Below, one piece after another: positions 42,661 to 51,920 of a stretch of 64,000 nucleotides of DNA; within the stretch, counting starts at the first letter, position 1, and the number at the start of each line of letters is the position of its first letter. Where the stretch lies: NCBI RefSeq assembly GCF_023036475.1, contig NZ_JAJQKI010000002.1, forward strand, positions 62,001 through 126,000, given 5' to 3'. The DNA comes from Bacillus pinisoli. GTDB lineage: Bacteria; Bacillota; Bacilli; Bacillales; SA4. Both the position numbers and the translations under genes were made by a program. Under the pieces are notes generated by a model. That model searched no databases and was not told the DNA's origin. It worked only from the letters and a program-made list of their open reading frames with translations.

Positions 42661-42694
42661 GGAGCAGAACGTTTTTTAACGTAATGCTCCTTTT
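42661..42694 (-). terminator. Terminator after helD
   Basis: GGAGCA/TGCTCC outer stem with an inner ACGTT/AACGT pair, flanked by AAAAGG and TTTTAC. It lies about 50 bases beyond the helD stop and could act in both directions. Confidence 0.7.
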
Positions 42695-42742
42695 ACTTTT
42701 CGGCTTTTTTTTAAGCTAACTTTTCAATTGTGGTTCTACCTG

Positions 42743-45073
42743 TCACCTGTCTGCCTTCTCATACAGTTCTTTTGGTACACTTTTTAAAAACGGATTAACT
42801 TCTTTGCTATATTGAATAAACAGCTTATGCATTGCTCGCGTACATGCTGTATAAAACAACTTCCGTTCACTTTCTCTTCTATATACAGAGGCATCATATA
42901 TGATGACTGAATCAAATTCAATTCCTTTAGCCAAGTAACTTGGAACGACTACTACGCCCTTTTCAAACGTGGAAGTTTCACCTTTAATCAGTTTAAGGTC
43001 GACTTTTTCTTTCAATGCTTCATATACGTTTTCACTTTCGGTTGCTGTTTTACATATGATAGCTACACTTTCTGAACCCGTCTCCTTCTCCCGTTTTATC
43101 CTATCTACAGTGAGTTGAAGTAGATCTTCATCACCTTCACCTGCAACAATTAAAGGTAGAGATCCCATTCGATTAAACGGTTCAATATGATTACTCTCTT
43201 CTAACAACGCTTTCGTAAAATCGACGATTTGTTTTGTTGAACGATAGCTTTTAGTCAACGTTATACTTTTCTTTGACTTTCCGTCCTCTACTAATTGTTC
43301 CTTAAAGAAAGTTCCATTTACGGATTGTGGAAAAATCGCCTGATTAAAGTCTCCTAATAGTGTAAATCGGCTATGAGGAAATAACATATATAAAGTAGCT
43401 AGCTGAACAGCTGAGTAATCTTGTGCTTCATCTATAAATATATGTCGCACTGAGGTATTCTTATAGATTCCAGTAATTCTCTCTTTTACATACAAATAAG
43501 GTGCTGCATCTTCAAAGAATAATTCCTCTTGCTTTAATGCCTCTAAGGTAAACTTGCAGATTCCTTCCCACTCATCAACAGAGAATGAATTTGAGGATCC
43601 AGCTTTAAAAACACCTCTATATATATTGTTATAATCAATAAAATTTAACGCATTTATTTGTTGTCTAATTGGTTTAAAATGTGTTCTTACAACTAATTTC
43701 GAGAGAAATTTCTGTTCGGAGGCTAGGTCGTTAAAAGATTGTTCAGAGTATTGCTTTTTATTTTTTCGCTGGAGCTTTTGATAGGCTTCCAAATAATCAG
43801 CTTTATCCAAGTATTGTGTTTCTTCTTCGACCCATTTTTCATTCATTTCCCTTTTAGCTAGTCTCTTTAACTTTTTCAACAAATGTTCCTTTACCATTTG
43901 GATTCTATTAGGGATAGAGCTTGTTGAATCTATACTGTAAAATAACTCCTTAATATAACTAGATGAAATTAAAACTTTTTCCCCAAGTAAGATATCACTA
44001 AATACAAAGCCATCTTTAATCAAAGAATTTATATATTGATCTAATTCCTCCAGAAATGGTAGCGAAGACTTGTATTGAATACCTAGAACCCGTGCTCTAT
44101 TTGTAGCGCTATCAACTTCACTTAAGGAGAACTCCATTTGGGCAAATGGAGTTTCAATTGTAACTTCTCCACTAACTTTATGATGTAGAAAATCCTGATA
44201 AGTGGTTTGTTGCATATTTTTTTCACCAAGCTCTGGTAAAACGGAAGAAATATAATGATTAAAAAGTGTGTTTGGAGAAAACAGAAGAATATGCTCAGCT
44301 TGAATGGTTTCACGGTATTTGTATAGTAAGTAAGCTACCCTCTGTAGCGCTGCTGATGTCTTTCCACTACCTGCTGCACCTTGGACAAGTAGAATATGAC
44401 TATCCACATCTCGGATAATTTTATTCTGTTCTTTTTGAATGGTGGCAACAATCGTCTTCATATGATTGTCAGAATGTTGACCTAGTACTTCCTGTAGCAA
44501 TTCATCCCCGATCGCTAATCCCGTATCAAACATCCCTTTAATGGTTGATTCCTTTATTATAAACTGCCTTTTTAAAGACATTGAGCCTTTTACAACACCG
44601 TTTGGCGTAAAATACTCAACTTGTCCAGGAAGTGAATCATAATACAAACTTGAAATAGGGGCTCTCCAATCATAAATAAGAAACTGGTCTTCTTGATCTA
44701 AAAAAGAAGCAATTCCTAAATATATGGGAGCTGTTTCTTTTTCATCCTCGAATCTGACATCAATCCTACCGAAATAAGGTGATTGCATGAGTCTTTCTAG
44801 CTTGACAATTTGGCCATAACCATGGCCATGACTTCGTTCACGCTCCGATAAAAACTCTGCCTGCTGTTTAATGGTTGTAAAGGTTTCAATTAATTCATGT
44901 GGTTCATCTACGTTAACACGTACATCATCCCAGAAGCTTTTTCGTATTTCAACGATATCGGACTTAATATTAGTCAAATGTTTCTCCATGGAAATCTTCT
45001 TTTTCCCAACTTGTTGAACTACATGGTTCACTCGATCCTGCTCTTTATGCCAGTCTTGAGGAGAAATGCTCAT
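42743..45073 (-). CDS. helD: RNA polymerase recycling motor HelD
   Basis: A 776-residue UvrD/Rep-like (SF1) ATPase of the HelD type that removes stalled RNA polymerase from DNA. The N-terminal coiled-coil arm (about residues 1-70) is followed by LVQGAAGSGKTSAALQRVAYL (Walker A), a long helical bumper-like insert, HIFIDEAQDYSAVQL (Walker B), LLGDFNQAIFPQ, and the C-terminal motifs SYRSTKQI and LFYTACTRAMHKLFI. ATG at 45073 follows GGGAGTGA. It is a single gene. Confidence 0.92.
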   Translation of the reverse strand: MSISPQDWHKEQDRVNHVVQQVGKKKISMEKHLTNIKSDIVEIRKSFWDDVRVNVDEPHELIETFTTIKQQAEFLSERERSHGHGYGQIVKLERLMQSPYFGRIDVRFEDEKETAPIYLGIASFLDQEDQFLIYDWRAPISSLYYDSLPGQVEYFTPNGVVKGSMSLKRQFIIKESTIKGMFDTGLAIGDELLQEVLGQHSDNHMKTIVATIQKEQNKIIRDVDSHILLVQGAAGSGKTSAALQRVAYLLYKYRETIQAEHILLFSPNTLFNHYISSVLPELGEKNMQQTTYQDFLHHKVSGEVTIETPFAQMEFSLSEVDSATNRARVLGIQYKSSLPFLEELDQYINSLIKDGFVFSDILLGEKVLISSSYIKELFYSIDSTSSIPNRIQMVKEHLLKKLKRLAKREMNEKWVEEETQYLDKADYLEAYQKLQRKNKKQYSEQSFNDLASEQKFLSKLVVRTHFKPIRQQINALNFIDYNNIYRGVFKAGSSNSFSVDEWEGICKFTLEALKQEELFFEDAAPYLYVKERITGIYKNTSVRHIFIDEAQDYSAVQLATLYMLFPHSRFTLLGDFNQAIFPQSVNGTFFKEQLVEDGKSKKSITLTKSYRSTKQIVDFTKALLEESNHIEPFNRMGSLPLIVAGEGDEDLLQLTVDRIKREKETGSESVAIICKTATESENVYEALKEKVDLKLIKGETSTFEKGVVVVPSYLAKGIEFDSVIIYDASVYRRESERKLFYTACTRAMHKLFIQYSKEVNPFLKSVPKELYEKADR

Positions 45074-45103
45074 GAAATCACTCCCAACATTTTTTCTTAC
45101 CAG

Positions 45104-45133
45104 TTGACAACATCTGTTTATTTGTGTTATGAT
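45104..45133 (+). promoter_or_regulatory. Strong sigma-A-type promoter
   Basis: TTGACA (45104-45109), an 18-base spacer and TATGAT (45128-45133), with TG one base before the -10 box. It is divergent from helD and followed by a short non-coding stretch that ends in a terminator. Confidence 0.65.
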
Positions 45134-45139
45134 AAGATT

Positions 45140-45259
45140 GCAATAATTTTACACACACTAACACCAGCTAATGGTTAAACCGTTTTTTATCATAACATGA
45201 TTATTACAACAATTCAATAAACACTTCCTAAAAGGTCACATTTGTTGTGACCTTTTTTT
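45140..45259 (+). ncRNA. Candidate small RNA between helD and YheC/D-type gene
   Basis: A promoter at 45104-45133 is followed by about 120 bases without an ORF. There is a weak hairpin with a T run (AATGGT/ACCGTT then TTTTTT, 45170-45187), and the region ends in a strong terminator, AAAGGTCACA/TGTGACCTTT (45231-45255) plus T run. The terminator lies 134 bases before the next start codon, so this may be an independent small RNA or an attenuated leader of that gene. Confidence 0.45.
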
Positions 45260-45392
45260 GTTATATCTCTTACATATACACATTTTGCTATATTTAATTA
45301 ATTCGGGCTTATTCTTCTATGTTTTGTCCAATCCGTTATTCAATAATTGAATAGGATATTTCTGTAATCAAAACAATTAAGGGTGATTTGTT

Positions 45393-46709
45393 ATGAACAA
45401 GGTTTCGGTCCAATATATAGAGAATATTAATTATCTTCTAGTTTCCTACGAGTTTTTCACACACCACTTGCTAAAGAACCCCTCTCTCACATTAAAGATA
45501 GGAAGCTGGACAAAAGAAATCCCAGTAAAGCACTCTTATGAAATAGATAATATGACCTTAGGAATACCAACAGATCTACTACCTTTTTACTTACCAGAAG
45601 CATTAACCTATGAGATAAGAGTTGACAAAGATACTCTTCATCTTGGGCCAATAATTGGGATTTTAAACAGCTCAAAATCTAGTAAAACTTTAACAAGACG
45701 AAAAAAAAATGTCCTGAGAACAAGACTTCAAAACTATACATCTATTAATGGAGTAGTTTTTATATTCTCTTTAGAAGATTTAGATTTTGAAGAAAAATTA
45801 GTTAAAGGTCAATACTATGCGCCAAACGATGAAGACGAATGGATAGAAGCAACACTCCCATTTCCTGACTCCATTTACAATCGAATTAGGCTACCACAAC
45901 AGATGAGTAAAAAAATTAGTAATGAAATTGGTGATACCTTATTTAATTCCAATCATTTTGATAAGTACAAGCTTTGGAAAGTAAGTTCTGAAGATCCAAT
46001 TGCTCATCAATACGTCCCCGATAGCATCTCGTATACAGAAACCAATGACTTTTTTTCCATAATAAACAAATATCCGCAAGTGTATATAAAGCCTATAAGA
46101 GGGATGCAAGGTAAAGGTATTATTGTTGCAAGGAAAAATAAGGACACTATTATCTTTCAAACTAGTAATGGTCAAAAAACTGAATGCCAATCCACACAAG
46201 ATATTGTCTACTATTTGGAAACACACTTAAAAGATAAATTTGGCTATATTCTTCAACAAGGTATTGATTCTCTATATAAAGATCAAAAGGTAGATTTTCG
46301 TTTTTATTTTCAAAAAAATGCAGAGATGAAGTGGATATGTCAGGGTGTAGTCGGGCGTATCGCAAAAAAAGATAGTGTTGTGACCAACTATAAACATTTA
46401 AAAACATTGCTCTCAGGTAACAAGGCTATTAGAAGACTTTTTAAAGTTGATAAAAAAGAAGCCAACACTATCCTAGATTCAACCATTGAAAAGTGTAAGG
46501 TTGTTTGTGAATTAATCGATGAGAAAGTTGGCCACTATGGAGATATTGCCATTGATGTCATTTTAGATCGTCATAAACAACCTTTCATCTTGGAGATCAA
46601 CAATCGTATTTATGGTACGAAGAGCTTAAAGAGATTGAAGAAAAAGAAGATTTATAGACAAATTAGAACCACACCGTTAGCCTATGCAAAAGCATTGGCA
46701 GGATTTTAA
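45393..46709 (+). CDS. YheC/YheD family ATP-grasp spore coat-associated protein
   Basis: A 438-residue protein of the YheC/YheD group. The N-terminal 200 residues are the YheC-specific part (LGIPTDLLPFYLPEALTYEIRVDKDTLHLGPIIGIL). The C-terminal half is an ATP-grasp domain with VYIKPIRGMQGKGIIVARK as ATP loop, VDFRFYFQKN, and AIDVILDRHKQPFILEINNR at the metal site. Members are found at the Bacillus spore coat; their ligase substrate is unknown. AGGGTGA precedes ATG at 45393. A terminator shared with the desaturase follows. Confidence 0.85.
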   Translation: MNKVSVQYIENINYLLVSYEFFTHHLLKNPSLTLKIGSWTKEIPVKHSYEIDNMTLGIPTDLLPFYLPEALTYEIRVDKDTLHLGPIIGILNSSKSSKTLTRRKKNVLRTRLQNYTSINGVVFIFSLEDLDFEEKLVKGQYYAPNDEDEWIEATLPFPDSIYNRIRLPQQMSKKISNEIGDTLFNSNHFDKYKLWKVSSEDPIAHQYVPDSISYTETNDFFSIINKYPQVYIKPIRGMQGKGIIVARKNKDTIIFQTSNGQKTECQSTQDIVYYLETHLKDKFGYILQQGIDSLYKDQKVDFRFYFQKNAEMKWICQGVVGRIAKKDSVVTNYKHLKTLLSGNKAIRRLFKVDKKEANTILDSTIEKCKVVCELIDEKVGHYGDIAIDVILDRHKQPFILEINNRIYGTKSLKRLKKKKIYRQIRTTPLAYAKALAGF

Positions 46710-46740
46710 ATTTTGTATAAGGTAAAACAGCAGCAAAAAA

Positions 46741-46764
46741 GGAGTTAGCAAAAAGCTAGACTCC
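46741..46764. terminator. Bidirectional terminator between YheC/D and desaturase
   Basis: GGAGTTAGC/GCTAGACTCC hairpin with an A5 loop, overlapping the desaturase stop codon, with A and T runs on the two sides. Confidence 0.8.
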
Positions 46765-47880
46765 TTCTTTGTTTTCTCTCTTCACTTTTTGTTTTTCTTC
46801 TTCAAATAACTTTCGCTTCTCTAGAGATAACATCTCTTTTCTTTTTAACGAAATATCTTGAGGGTTTAGCCCATGACCCAGAGAAGCAAAAACATTTCCC
46901 TTATGAGGATCAACTAACTCTTCACCATTGTAATACAAACGAGGAGTTTTCCATAAAGCTTTTAATGCTTGAGTTAACGGCATTTCATGGTAACGCTCAG
47001 GCCACATTCTTTTGATTTGCTCTTTTACTAGCGGATAATACTTGGAGCTCATTCCAGGAAATAAATGATGCTCAGTATGATACGAAAAATTAAAATGCAA
47101 CACGTCAACCCATTTTGGGACTGTTACAGTAAGACTATTCGCCAACGGATCATTAATCTCAGTGATAGGATTTAATCGATGATTAGTCGAAATATACATC
47201 ATCACAATAAAATTTGCAATTAATAATGGTAACAAGAATGCAAAAAACCACTTAACAGGACCAAACCAAAATAATAACCCAATCCAAGATGCCCAAGGCA
47301 GGATTGCTTCTAGCCAAACAGCTGGTCTCTTCTTAGGATTAAATTCCTTCATATATAAATGTAACATCCTTGATGAATGTAAAGTAAATTGAACAGATAG
47401 TGAAACAAAACTTGCAAGAGCACGAAACGAATGAGGCAGCTTGTATACCCATCGTAAGAACTTGCTTTTGGCTAATTTCTCAAAAGTCGGCCATGCATCA
47501 GGATCGTTTTCTTCATGCTGTGTATGTACATGATGGGTTAAGTTATGCCATTTTCTCCAAAGTTTTGGTCCGGTTGTGAGTGGCCAAAAAGCAATGGCTC
47601 CTAATAAGTCACGTAACCAAGCTGTTCGAACGACTGTGCCATGCAATATTTCATGTCCCAAAAATCCCATTGCCGCAAAGCTAGCTCCTAACACGAATGC
47701 AATTGCTAAATAAATCAATGGATTTAAATTAAAAGCTCCTATTGTTACGAATCCGGCAACTGTAAGTAATAAATAAGCCAGCCCACCCCATAATCTTGCT
47801 CGAACAGGTTTAAAAACTTTTTTTGGTAAATGTGGTGAAATTCTTGCTGCATACCAAGCAAATGAATGTAAATCTTTCAC
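46756..47880 (-). CDS. Membrane fatty acid desaturase
   Basis: A 374-residue integral membrane di-iron desaturase. Histidine boxes are GHEILH near residue 77, HNLTHHVHTQH near 112 and HTEHHLFP near 272, with about four membrane helices between. It introduces a double bond in membrane acyl chains, probably in cold adaptation like Des. The start is GTG at 47880 behind AAAGGGGA. The C-terminus is highly charged (KRKEMLSLEKRKLFEEEKQK). No DesKR-type regulator is adjacent. Confidence 0.9.
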   Translation of the reverse strand: MKDLHSFAWYAARISPHLPKKVFKPVRARLWGGLAYLLLTVAGFVTIGAFNLNPLIYLAIAFVLGASFAAMGFLGHEILHGTVVRTAWLRDLLGAIAFWPLTTGPKLWRKWHNLTHHVHTQHEENDPDAWPTFEKLAKSKFLRWVYKLPHSFRALASFVSLSVQFTLHSSRMLHLYMKEFNPKKRPAVWLEAILPWASWIGLLFWFGPVKWFFAFLLPLLIANFIVMMYISTNHRLNPITEINDPLANSLTVTVPKWVDVLHFNFSYHTEHHLFPGMSSKYYPLVKEQIKRMWPERYHEMPLTQALKALWKTPRLYYNGEELVDPHKGNVFASLGHGLNPQDISLKRKEMLSLEKRKLFEEEKQKVKRENKEGV

Positions 47881-48070
47881 TGTAATCCCCTTTCTTTATA
47901 CTTTTCAAGTTAATTAACGAAACGTTGAATTGAACAACTTGAATGATTATTTGGACACGGTTAGTATCACCGAAATATTTCATCTCATTACAAAAAGTTC
48001 CATAAAAATAAACTTCTATTCAGTCTCTCTTCCGAATAACCTGTATAAAGCTTGTCTCAGGGGGGATTAG

Positions 48071-48361
48071 ATGCGAAAGAAAAGCTTACTAGTAATATTA
48101 ATTTTTATATTCCTTTGCGCTTGTAGCTTTGTTGGGGGACAACCAAGAGAAAAGGATGTTGAACTCGAGGAACTGCAATTTCTAAGGCACTATGATAAAA
48201 TCGTGAAGCATGCAGAAGAGTACGCAAGTAAAACAACAAATGCAATTGTTCAATCTGTGTATCAACATCAAGACGATTCAATATGGAAGATTGAGTTCAC
48301 AGATGGTTTCATTGTTCTTTACGATGAAGAAAATGGAGAACTTACACATACTAAAAATTAG
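48071..48361 (+). CDS. Small putative lipoprotein (96 aa)
   Basis: MRKKSLLVILIFIFLCACS is a lipoprotein signal (lipobox LCAC). The mature part is one small domain with a helix (FLRHYDKIVKHAEEYASK) and strands (SIWKIEFTDGFIVLYDEENG). The family was not recognised. GGGGGA lies before ATG at 48071. It is divergent from the desaturase. Confidence 0.7.
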   Translation: MRKKSLLVILIFIFLCACSFVGGQPREKDVELEELQFLRHYDKIVKHAEEYASKTTNAIVQSVYQHQDDSIWKIEFTDGFIVLYDEENGELTHTKN

Positions 48362-48513
48362 TTCTCATTTTTAGAGAACATACTAATAGACAACTAGCTT
48401 TACGGCAAATCCAAAAAGACTGTTGCTTTTTAGTCCAATATAAACTTAAAAGGTGATTATACTTACATAGAATATTGCATCCCTGGGGAAAGTAAGACAG
48501 GAGGTGCATAGAA

Positions 48514-48759
48514 ATGACGCAACCATACCTATGTCCAAACTGTAAAACTAATCGTTCTCGCTTTAATGTTATTCAGCAAGTTGCAACACCTGTTAAAATG
48601 GATCCACACACTGGTGAAGTGGTACAAGAATTTACAAGTGAGGCTCTAGACCCTTTTCACTTACCATACAGAGGTCCAGAAAGAAGAATCCAATGTGGTA
48701 CTTGCGGTTTAATTGAGGATGAAAACACATTTATTAAAAGAGCGCAATACGGAAAGTAG
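48514..48759 (+). CDS. Small zinc-ribbon-like protein (81 aa)
   Basis: An 81-residue protein with two CxxC pairs: [14 protein letters not shown] near the N-terminus and [16 protein letters not shown] near the C-terminus, which should bind one zinc. The middle, [32 protein letters not shown], is conserved-looking but not recognised. AGGAGGTG precedes ATG at 48514 and a terminator overlaps the stop codon. The function is unknown. Confidence 0.75.
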   Translation: MTQPYLCPNCKTNRSRFNVIQQVATPVKMDPHTGEVVQEFTSEALDPFHLPYRGPERRIQCGTCGLIEDENTFIKRAQYGK

Positions 48760-48784
48760 GCTAAGACCTTATCTTAGCCTTTTT
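48759..48784 (+). terminator. Terminator after the zinc-ribbon gene
   Basis: GGCTAAGA/TCTTAGCC hairpin with a five-base loop and TTTTTT, overlapping the stop codon. Confidence 0.85.
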
Positions 48785-48791
48785 TAGTTTA

Positions 48792-48983
48792 GTATGTTTT
48801 CGTATAGATTGATGCTTTCGTAAAAATCCCAAAAGCCGGATTTTTACTTGGTAGTACAAAGTCTCTACTTTAAACCTAGATAAGTGCTCTTTTCTAACCT
48901 TTAAAAATTAGATTATCGTATTAAATATGGCGAAAATTGCTGAAAAATAAGGTTGTAAAGCAACAAATTTTTAGAAAAAAGCC
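48792..48983 (+). mobile_element. R1 repeat, 192 bp, with perfect 8-bp duplication
   Basis: It starts GTATGTTTTCGTATAGATTG, has the palindrome GTAAAAATCC/GGATTTTTAC, CTTGGTAGTAC and TGCTCTTTTCTAA, and ends AAAGCAACAAAT, TTTTAGAAAAAAGCC. It is bounded by the perfect direct repeat TTAGTTTA at 48784-48791 and 48984-48991. The left duplication lies in the T run of the preceding terminator. Confidence 0.88.
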
Positions 48984-49094
48984 TTAGTTTAAAGCTCCTG
49001 CATCATTTGTTCTCGTCATCCCCTACACGGTATTCCTACACTATGGTATAGTATAGGCATCATAGTATGGCATAATTTTGCAAGGAGTATAAGA

Positions 49095-50351
49095 ATGAAG
49101 AATACAGCAAAATGTCAGGAAGATCGAATTAAACAATTGGAACAGGAACTTCAAGCCTACCGGGAGATGTTAAAACATATTCCTTCTTCACTATCGTATA
49201 AAGACTTCGAAAAGGGCATTCACATTGAAAAGCAACCAGGTTCCTCCATGCCCACACTTACTCACATACATAAAAAATTCTTACCTAAAGAGTTTGAACA
49301 AGATGTTTTAATTGAGCAGGAAATACCCTTTGAGAAAATAGAAAAATTAATCCAACCTATTTTTGATACTGTTCCGCATCATCTTGTGTTTATTGATAAA
49401 CATGGAATGATAACTTCGTGTAATCGTAAGGCTGCCGAAGATTTAGGTGTAGATCGTGACTCTACCATTGGTAAACATATTCGCGATCTGCTAAATCTTC
49501 CCGATGAATTAATTATGCTTTTAGAAACTTTAAAAACAGAAGAACCGATTATTAACCGAGAGGTACTTGATAGCAACTACGGAATTAATAACACTAGAAT
49601 TTACCGGAATCAGCATGGTGAAATAATAAGAGTACTAGGGTCATTTCAATACCTAAACATGGTAAAAGAATCAGAGAAACAAGCATTAGCCGGAAGAATT
49701 GCTGCCGGTATCGCTCATGAAGTTCGGAACCCATTAACAACCGTAAGAGGTTACCTACAGTTCCTAAACAACGATTTTGAACCGGAGACATCCGATCTAA
49801 TAAGATCATTATTAATCCCTGAGCTTGATCGCGCTAACAAAATTATTACAGACTTTTTAACGATAGCGAAACCTTCTGATTCTAAGCCTGAATTAGTTAA
49901 TATTAATCAATTCATAATAAACGGTTTAGGACCCTTCCTTAAAAGTGAAGCCATATTGCATAATGCGGAAGTTATCTTTGAGTGCTCTGATGAGGTGGAT
50001 CCTTACTGGGTTTCTATTCGTACTTCCGAAATTCTTCAAGTGTTTATCAACCTTTTAAGAAATGCCCTTGATGCTAAGGGGGGGCAACCATTACAAATAA
50101 GGCTCCAAACTAAACTTGATCAACAGCGCATCAATATTATCTTCTGTGATAATGGTACAGGGATCCCACCTACAATCTTAGAACACATCTTTGATCCATT
50201 CTTTACAACAAAGGATGAAGGAACTGGCCTTGGTCTTTCTATTTCACGAAAAATGGTAGAAAATCAAGGTGGAACTATTTCAGTAAGAAGTTCAGAAAAT
50301 GGGACTTCGTTCTACATTCAACTACCGTTTAGTAAGAAGCTCTCTTCCTAA
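49095..50351 (+). CDS. PAS domain sensor histidine kinase (sporulation kinase-like)
   Basis: A 418-residue soluble kinase. The N-terminal 100 residues form a coiled coil/linker, a PAS domain follows (FDTVPHHLVFIDKHGMITSCN, about 100-200), then HisKA with AGRIAAGIAHEVRNPLTTVRGYL (phospho-His) and HATPase with LLRNALDAKGG, DNGTGIPP and TTKDEGTGLGLSIS. This H-box is typical of KinA-KinE type sporulation kinases that feed the Spo0F phosphorelay, and no cognate regulator is adjacent, which agrees. ATG at 49095 follows AAGGAG. Confidence 0.85.
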   Translation: MKNTAKCQEDRIKQLEQELQAYREMLKHIPSSLSYKDFEKGIHIEKQPGSSMPTLTHIHKKFLPKEFEQDVLIEQEIPFEKIEKLIQPIFDTVPHHLVFIDKHGMITSCNRKAAEDLGVDRDSTIGKHIRDLLNLPDELIMLLETLKTEEPIINREVLDSNYGINNTRIYRNQHGEIIRVLGSFQYLNMVKESEKQALAGRIAAGIAHEVRNPLTTVRGYLQFLNNDFEPETSDLIRSLLIPELDRANKIITDFLTIAKPSDSKPELVNINQFIINGLGPFLKSEAILHNAEVIFECSDEVDPYWVSIRTSEILQVFINLLRNALDAKGGQPLQIRLQTKLDQQRINIIFCDNGTGIPPTILEHIFDPFFTTKDEGTGLGLSISRKMVENQGGTISVRSSENGTSFYIQLPFSKKLSS

Positions 50352-50373
50352 TAAATCAATTTAGGAAATATAA

Positions 50374-50424
50374 TACCCGAATTAAAAGGTGAAATTTTTT
50401 AAAAGATCACCTAATAGTTCGGGT
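50374..50424. terminator. Two-stem terminator between the kinase and msrAB
   Basis: ACCCGAA/TTCGGGT outer stem and AGGTGA/TCACCT inner stem, enclosing an AT loop, between convergent genes. Confidence 0.7.
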
Positions 50425-50455
50425 TTATCGTTGTCTAATACTTATGTCCAAGCCT

Positions 50456-51418
50456 TTATTTTTCGAATAATGAACGATACTCGCTATATCCTTCTTCATC
50501 AAGCTTATCAACTGGTATAAAGCGCAATGCTGCAGAGTTAATGCAATATCTAAGTCCACCTTGATCACGTGGCCCATCCTCAAATACATGACCCAAATGG
50601 GAATCAGCTTCTTTACTGCGCACTTCAGTACGTACCATATTATGCGAAACATCTAGCTCTTCTTTTACCGTCTCTTTTTGTATGGGCCTAGTAAAACTTG
50701 GCCATCCACATCCGGAATCATACTTATCCTTTGAACTAAACAATGGTTCTCCAGAAACAATATCTACATAGATTCCGTCTTCCTTGTGATCCCAGAATTC
50801 ATTTCGAAATGCTGGTTCTGTCCCACTATTTTGCGTTACCTCGTATTGAAGGGAAGTCAAACGTTTTTTTAATTCTTGATCTTTATCTTGGTCTATCCAA
50901 GCTTCTTTTAAAAACTTTTCTCTACCTGACCCTGTTCGATATAGTTTATAGCGAATGGGATTCTTTTTATAATAATGTTGATGATAATCCTCTGCTTCAT
51001 AAAATGGACCCGCTGCAACTATTTCCGTTACAATTGGTTTTTTAAATTTCCCACTTTGTTGTAATTCCAATTTAGAAGCTTCTGCAAGTTCACGTTGCTC
51101 TTCATTATGATAAAAAATGGCTGTTTGATAAGATTCCCCTCGATCACCAAACTGGCCTCCTGGATCAGTTGGATCTATTTGCTGCCAGTACAAAGTTAAC
51201 AGCTCCTGGTAAGGATAAACCTCTGGATCAAACGTAATTTGAACCGCTTCAAGATGCCCCGTCTTATTTGAACAAACTTCATCATATGTAGGATTTTCTT
51301 TTAAACCGCCCGTATACCCAGAAACGACTTTATGAATTCCCGGCTGTTCATCAAATGGTTTTACCATACACCAAAAGCAACCACCTGCAAACGTTGCGAG
51401 TTGAAGATTTTCAGACAT
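50456..51418 (-). CDS. msrAB: Bifunctional peptide methionine sulfoxide reductase MsrA/MsrB
   Basis: A 320-residue fusion repairing both S- and R-methionine sulfoxide. MsrA (about 1-155) has GGCFWC with the catalytic Cys. MsrB (about 175-320) has [10 protein letters not shown], the zinc-free form of the middle part, [10 protein letters not shown] and [11 protein letters not shown] with the catalytic Cys. Both active sites use Cys. In Bacillus subtilis the two are separate genes, so this fused form is a small difference. ATG at 51418 follows GGAGGAATC. Confidence 0.94.
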   Translation of the reverse strand: MSENLQLATFAGGCFWCMVKPFDEQPGIHKVVSGYTGGLKENPTYDEVCSNKTGHLEAVQITFDPEVYPYQELLTLYWQQIDPTDPGGQFGDRGESYQTAIFYHNEEQRELAEASKLELQQSGKFKKPIVTEIVAAGPFYEAEDYHQHYYKKNPIRYKLYRTGSGREKFLKEAWIDQDKDQELKKRLTSLQYEVTQNSGTEPAFRNEFWDHKEDGIYVDIVSGEPLFSSKDKYDSGCGWPSFTRPIQKETVKEELDVSHNMVRTEVRSKEADSHLGHVFEDGPRDQGGLRYCINSAALRFIPVDKLDEEGYSEYRSLFEK

Positions 51419-51545
51419 CAATGATTCCTCCTCTATATACTTTTTTGACTATTGTTCCCTATTATAGCAACTCATACCACATTCAGCTAATACATTGCTT
51501 TTGGTTCATTCACACATATGTATTTAACGTAGAAAAATAGTAAAA

Positions 51546-51569
51546 ATGCCAGAACGACGGTCCTGACAT
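51546..51569 (-). terminator. Terminator of the lost minus-strand gene
   Basis: ATGTCAGGA/TTCTGGCAT stem (with GU pairs) followed on the minus strand by TTTTTACTATTT. It lies about 30 bases after the stop codon of the gene remnant at 51600. Confidence 0.7.
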
Positions 51570-51599
51570 CTCACCATTTTTCCTTTTACATACTTTTAA

Positions 51600-51719
51600 T
51601 TATTTTGACATCCATTCCGCCTTACCGAAACCCTTAAATTCGGCATCAATGATTTTTTCGAATTCAGGAGATTCTACCATCTCTCTACTATCTTTTGAGA
51701 ATGTTGCATCTAAATCAAA
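51600..51719 (-). pseudogene. C-terminal gene remnant cut at an R1 repeat
   Basis: On the minus strand, directly out of the R1 end, the frame reads FDLDATFSKDSREMVESPEF, then about 18 more residues ending KAEWMSK and TAA, followed by a proper terminator. It looks like the last 39 codons of a protein gene whose 5' part is gone. The sequence beyond the R1 copy is the wrbA promoter region. The parent family was not recognised. Confidence 0.55.
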
Positions 51720-51868
51720 GGCTCTTTTCGCATAGATTGTTGCTTTCGTAAAAATCCCTTTAGAGAAAATGTACAATAGTTTAAGAACTCATCTAAAACT
51801 TGTTGCTACTTAACCTACTTTATCCAAAGTTGTGCTTTTCCTTAGTTAAAAATAAAGTTTAGAAAACT
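51720..51868 (+). mobile_element. R1 repeat with degenerate right end
   Basis: It begins with a good left end, GGCTCTTTTCGCATAGATTG and TTGCTTTCGTAAAAATCCC. The middle has diverged, with TTGCTACTTAAC and GTGCTTTTCC blocks, and the right end is about AAAGTTTAGAAAACTTA. No target duplication is visible. It separates the gene remnant from wrbA. Confidence 0.65.
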
Positions 51869-51920
51869 TACTATAGGGAATTATTAAAGTGTATTCTTAC
51901 ATAGAAAAGAGGGGTTTATC

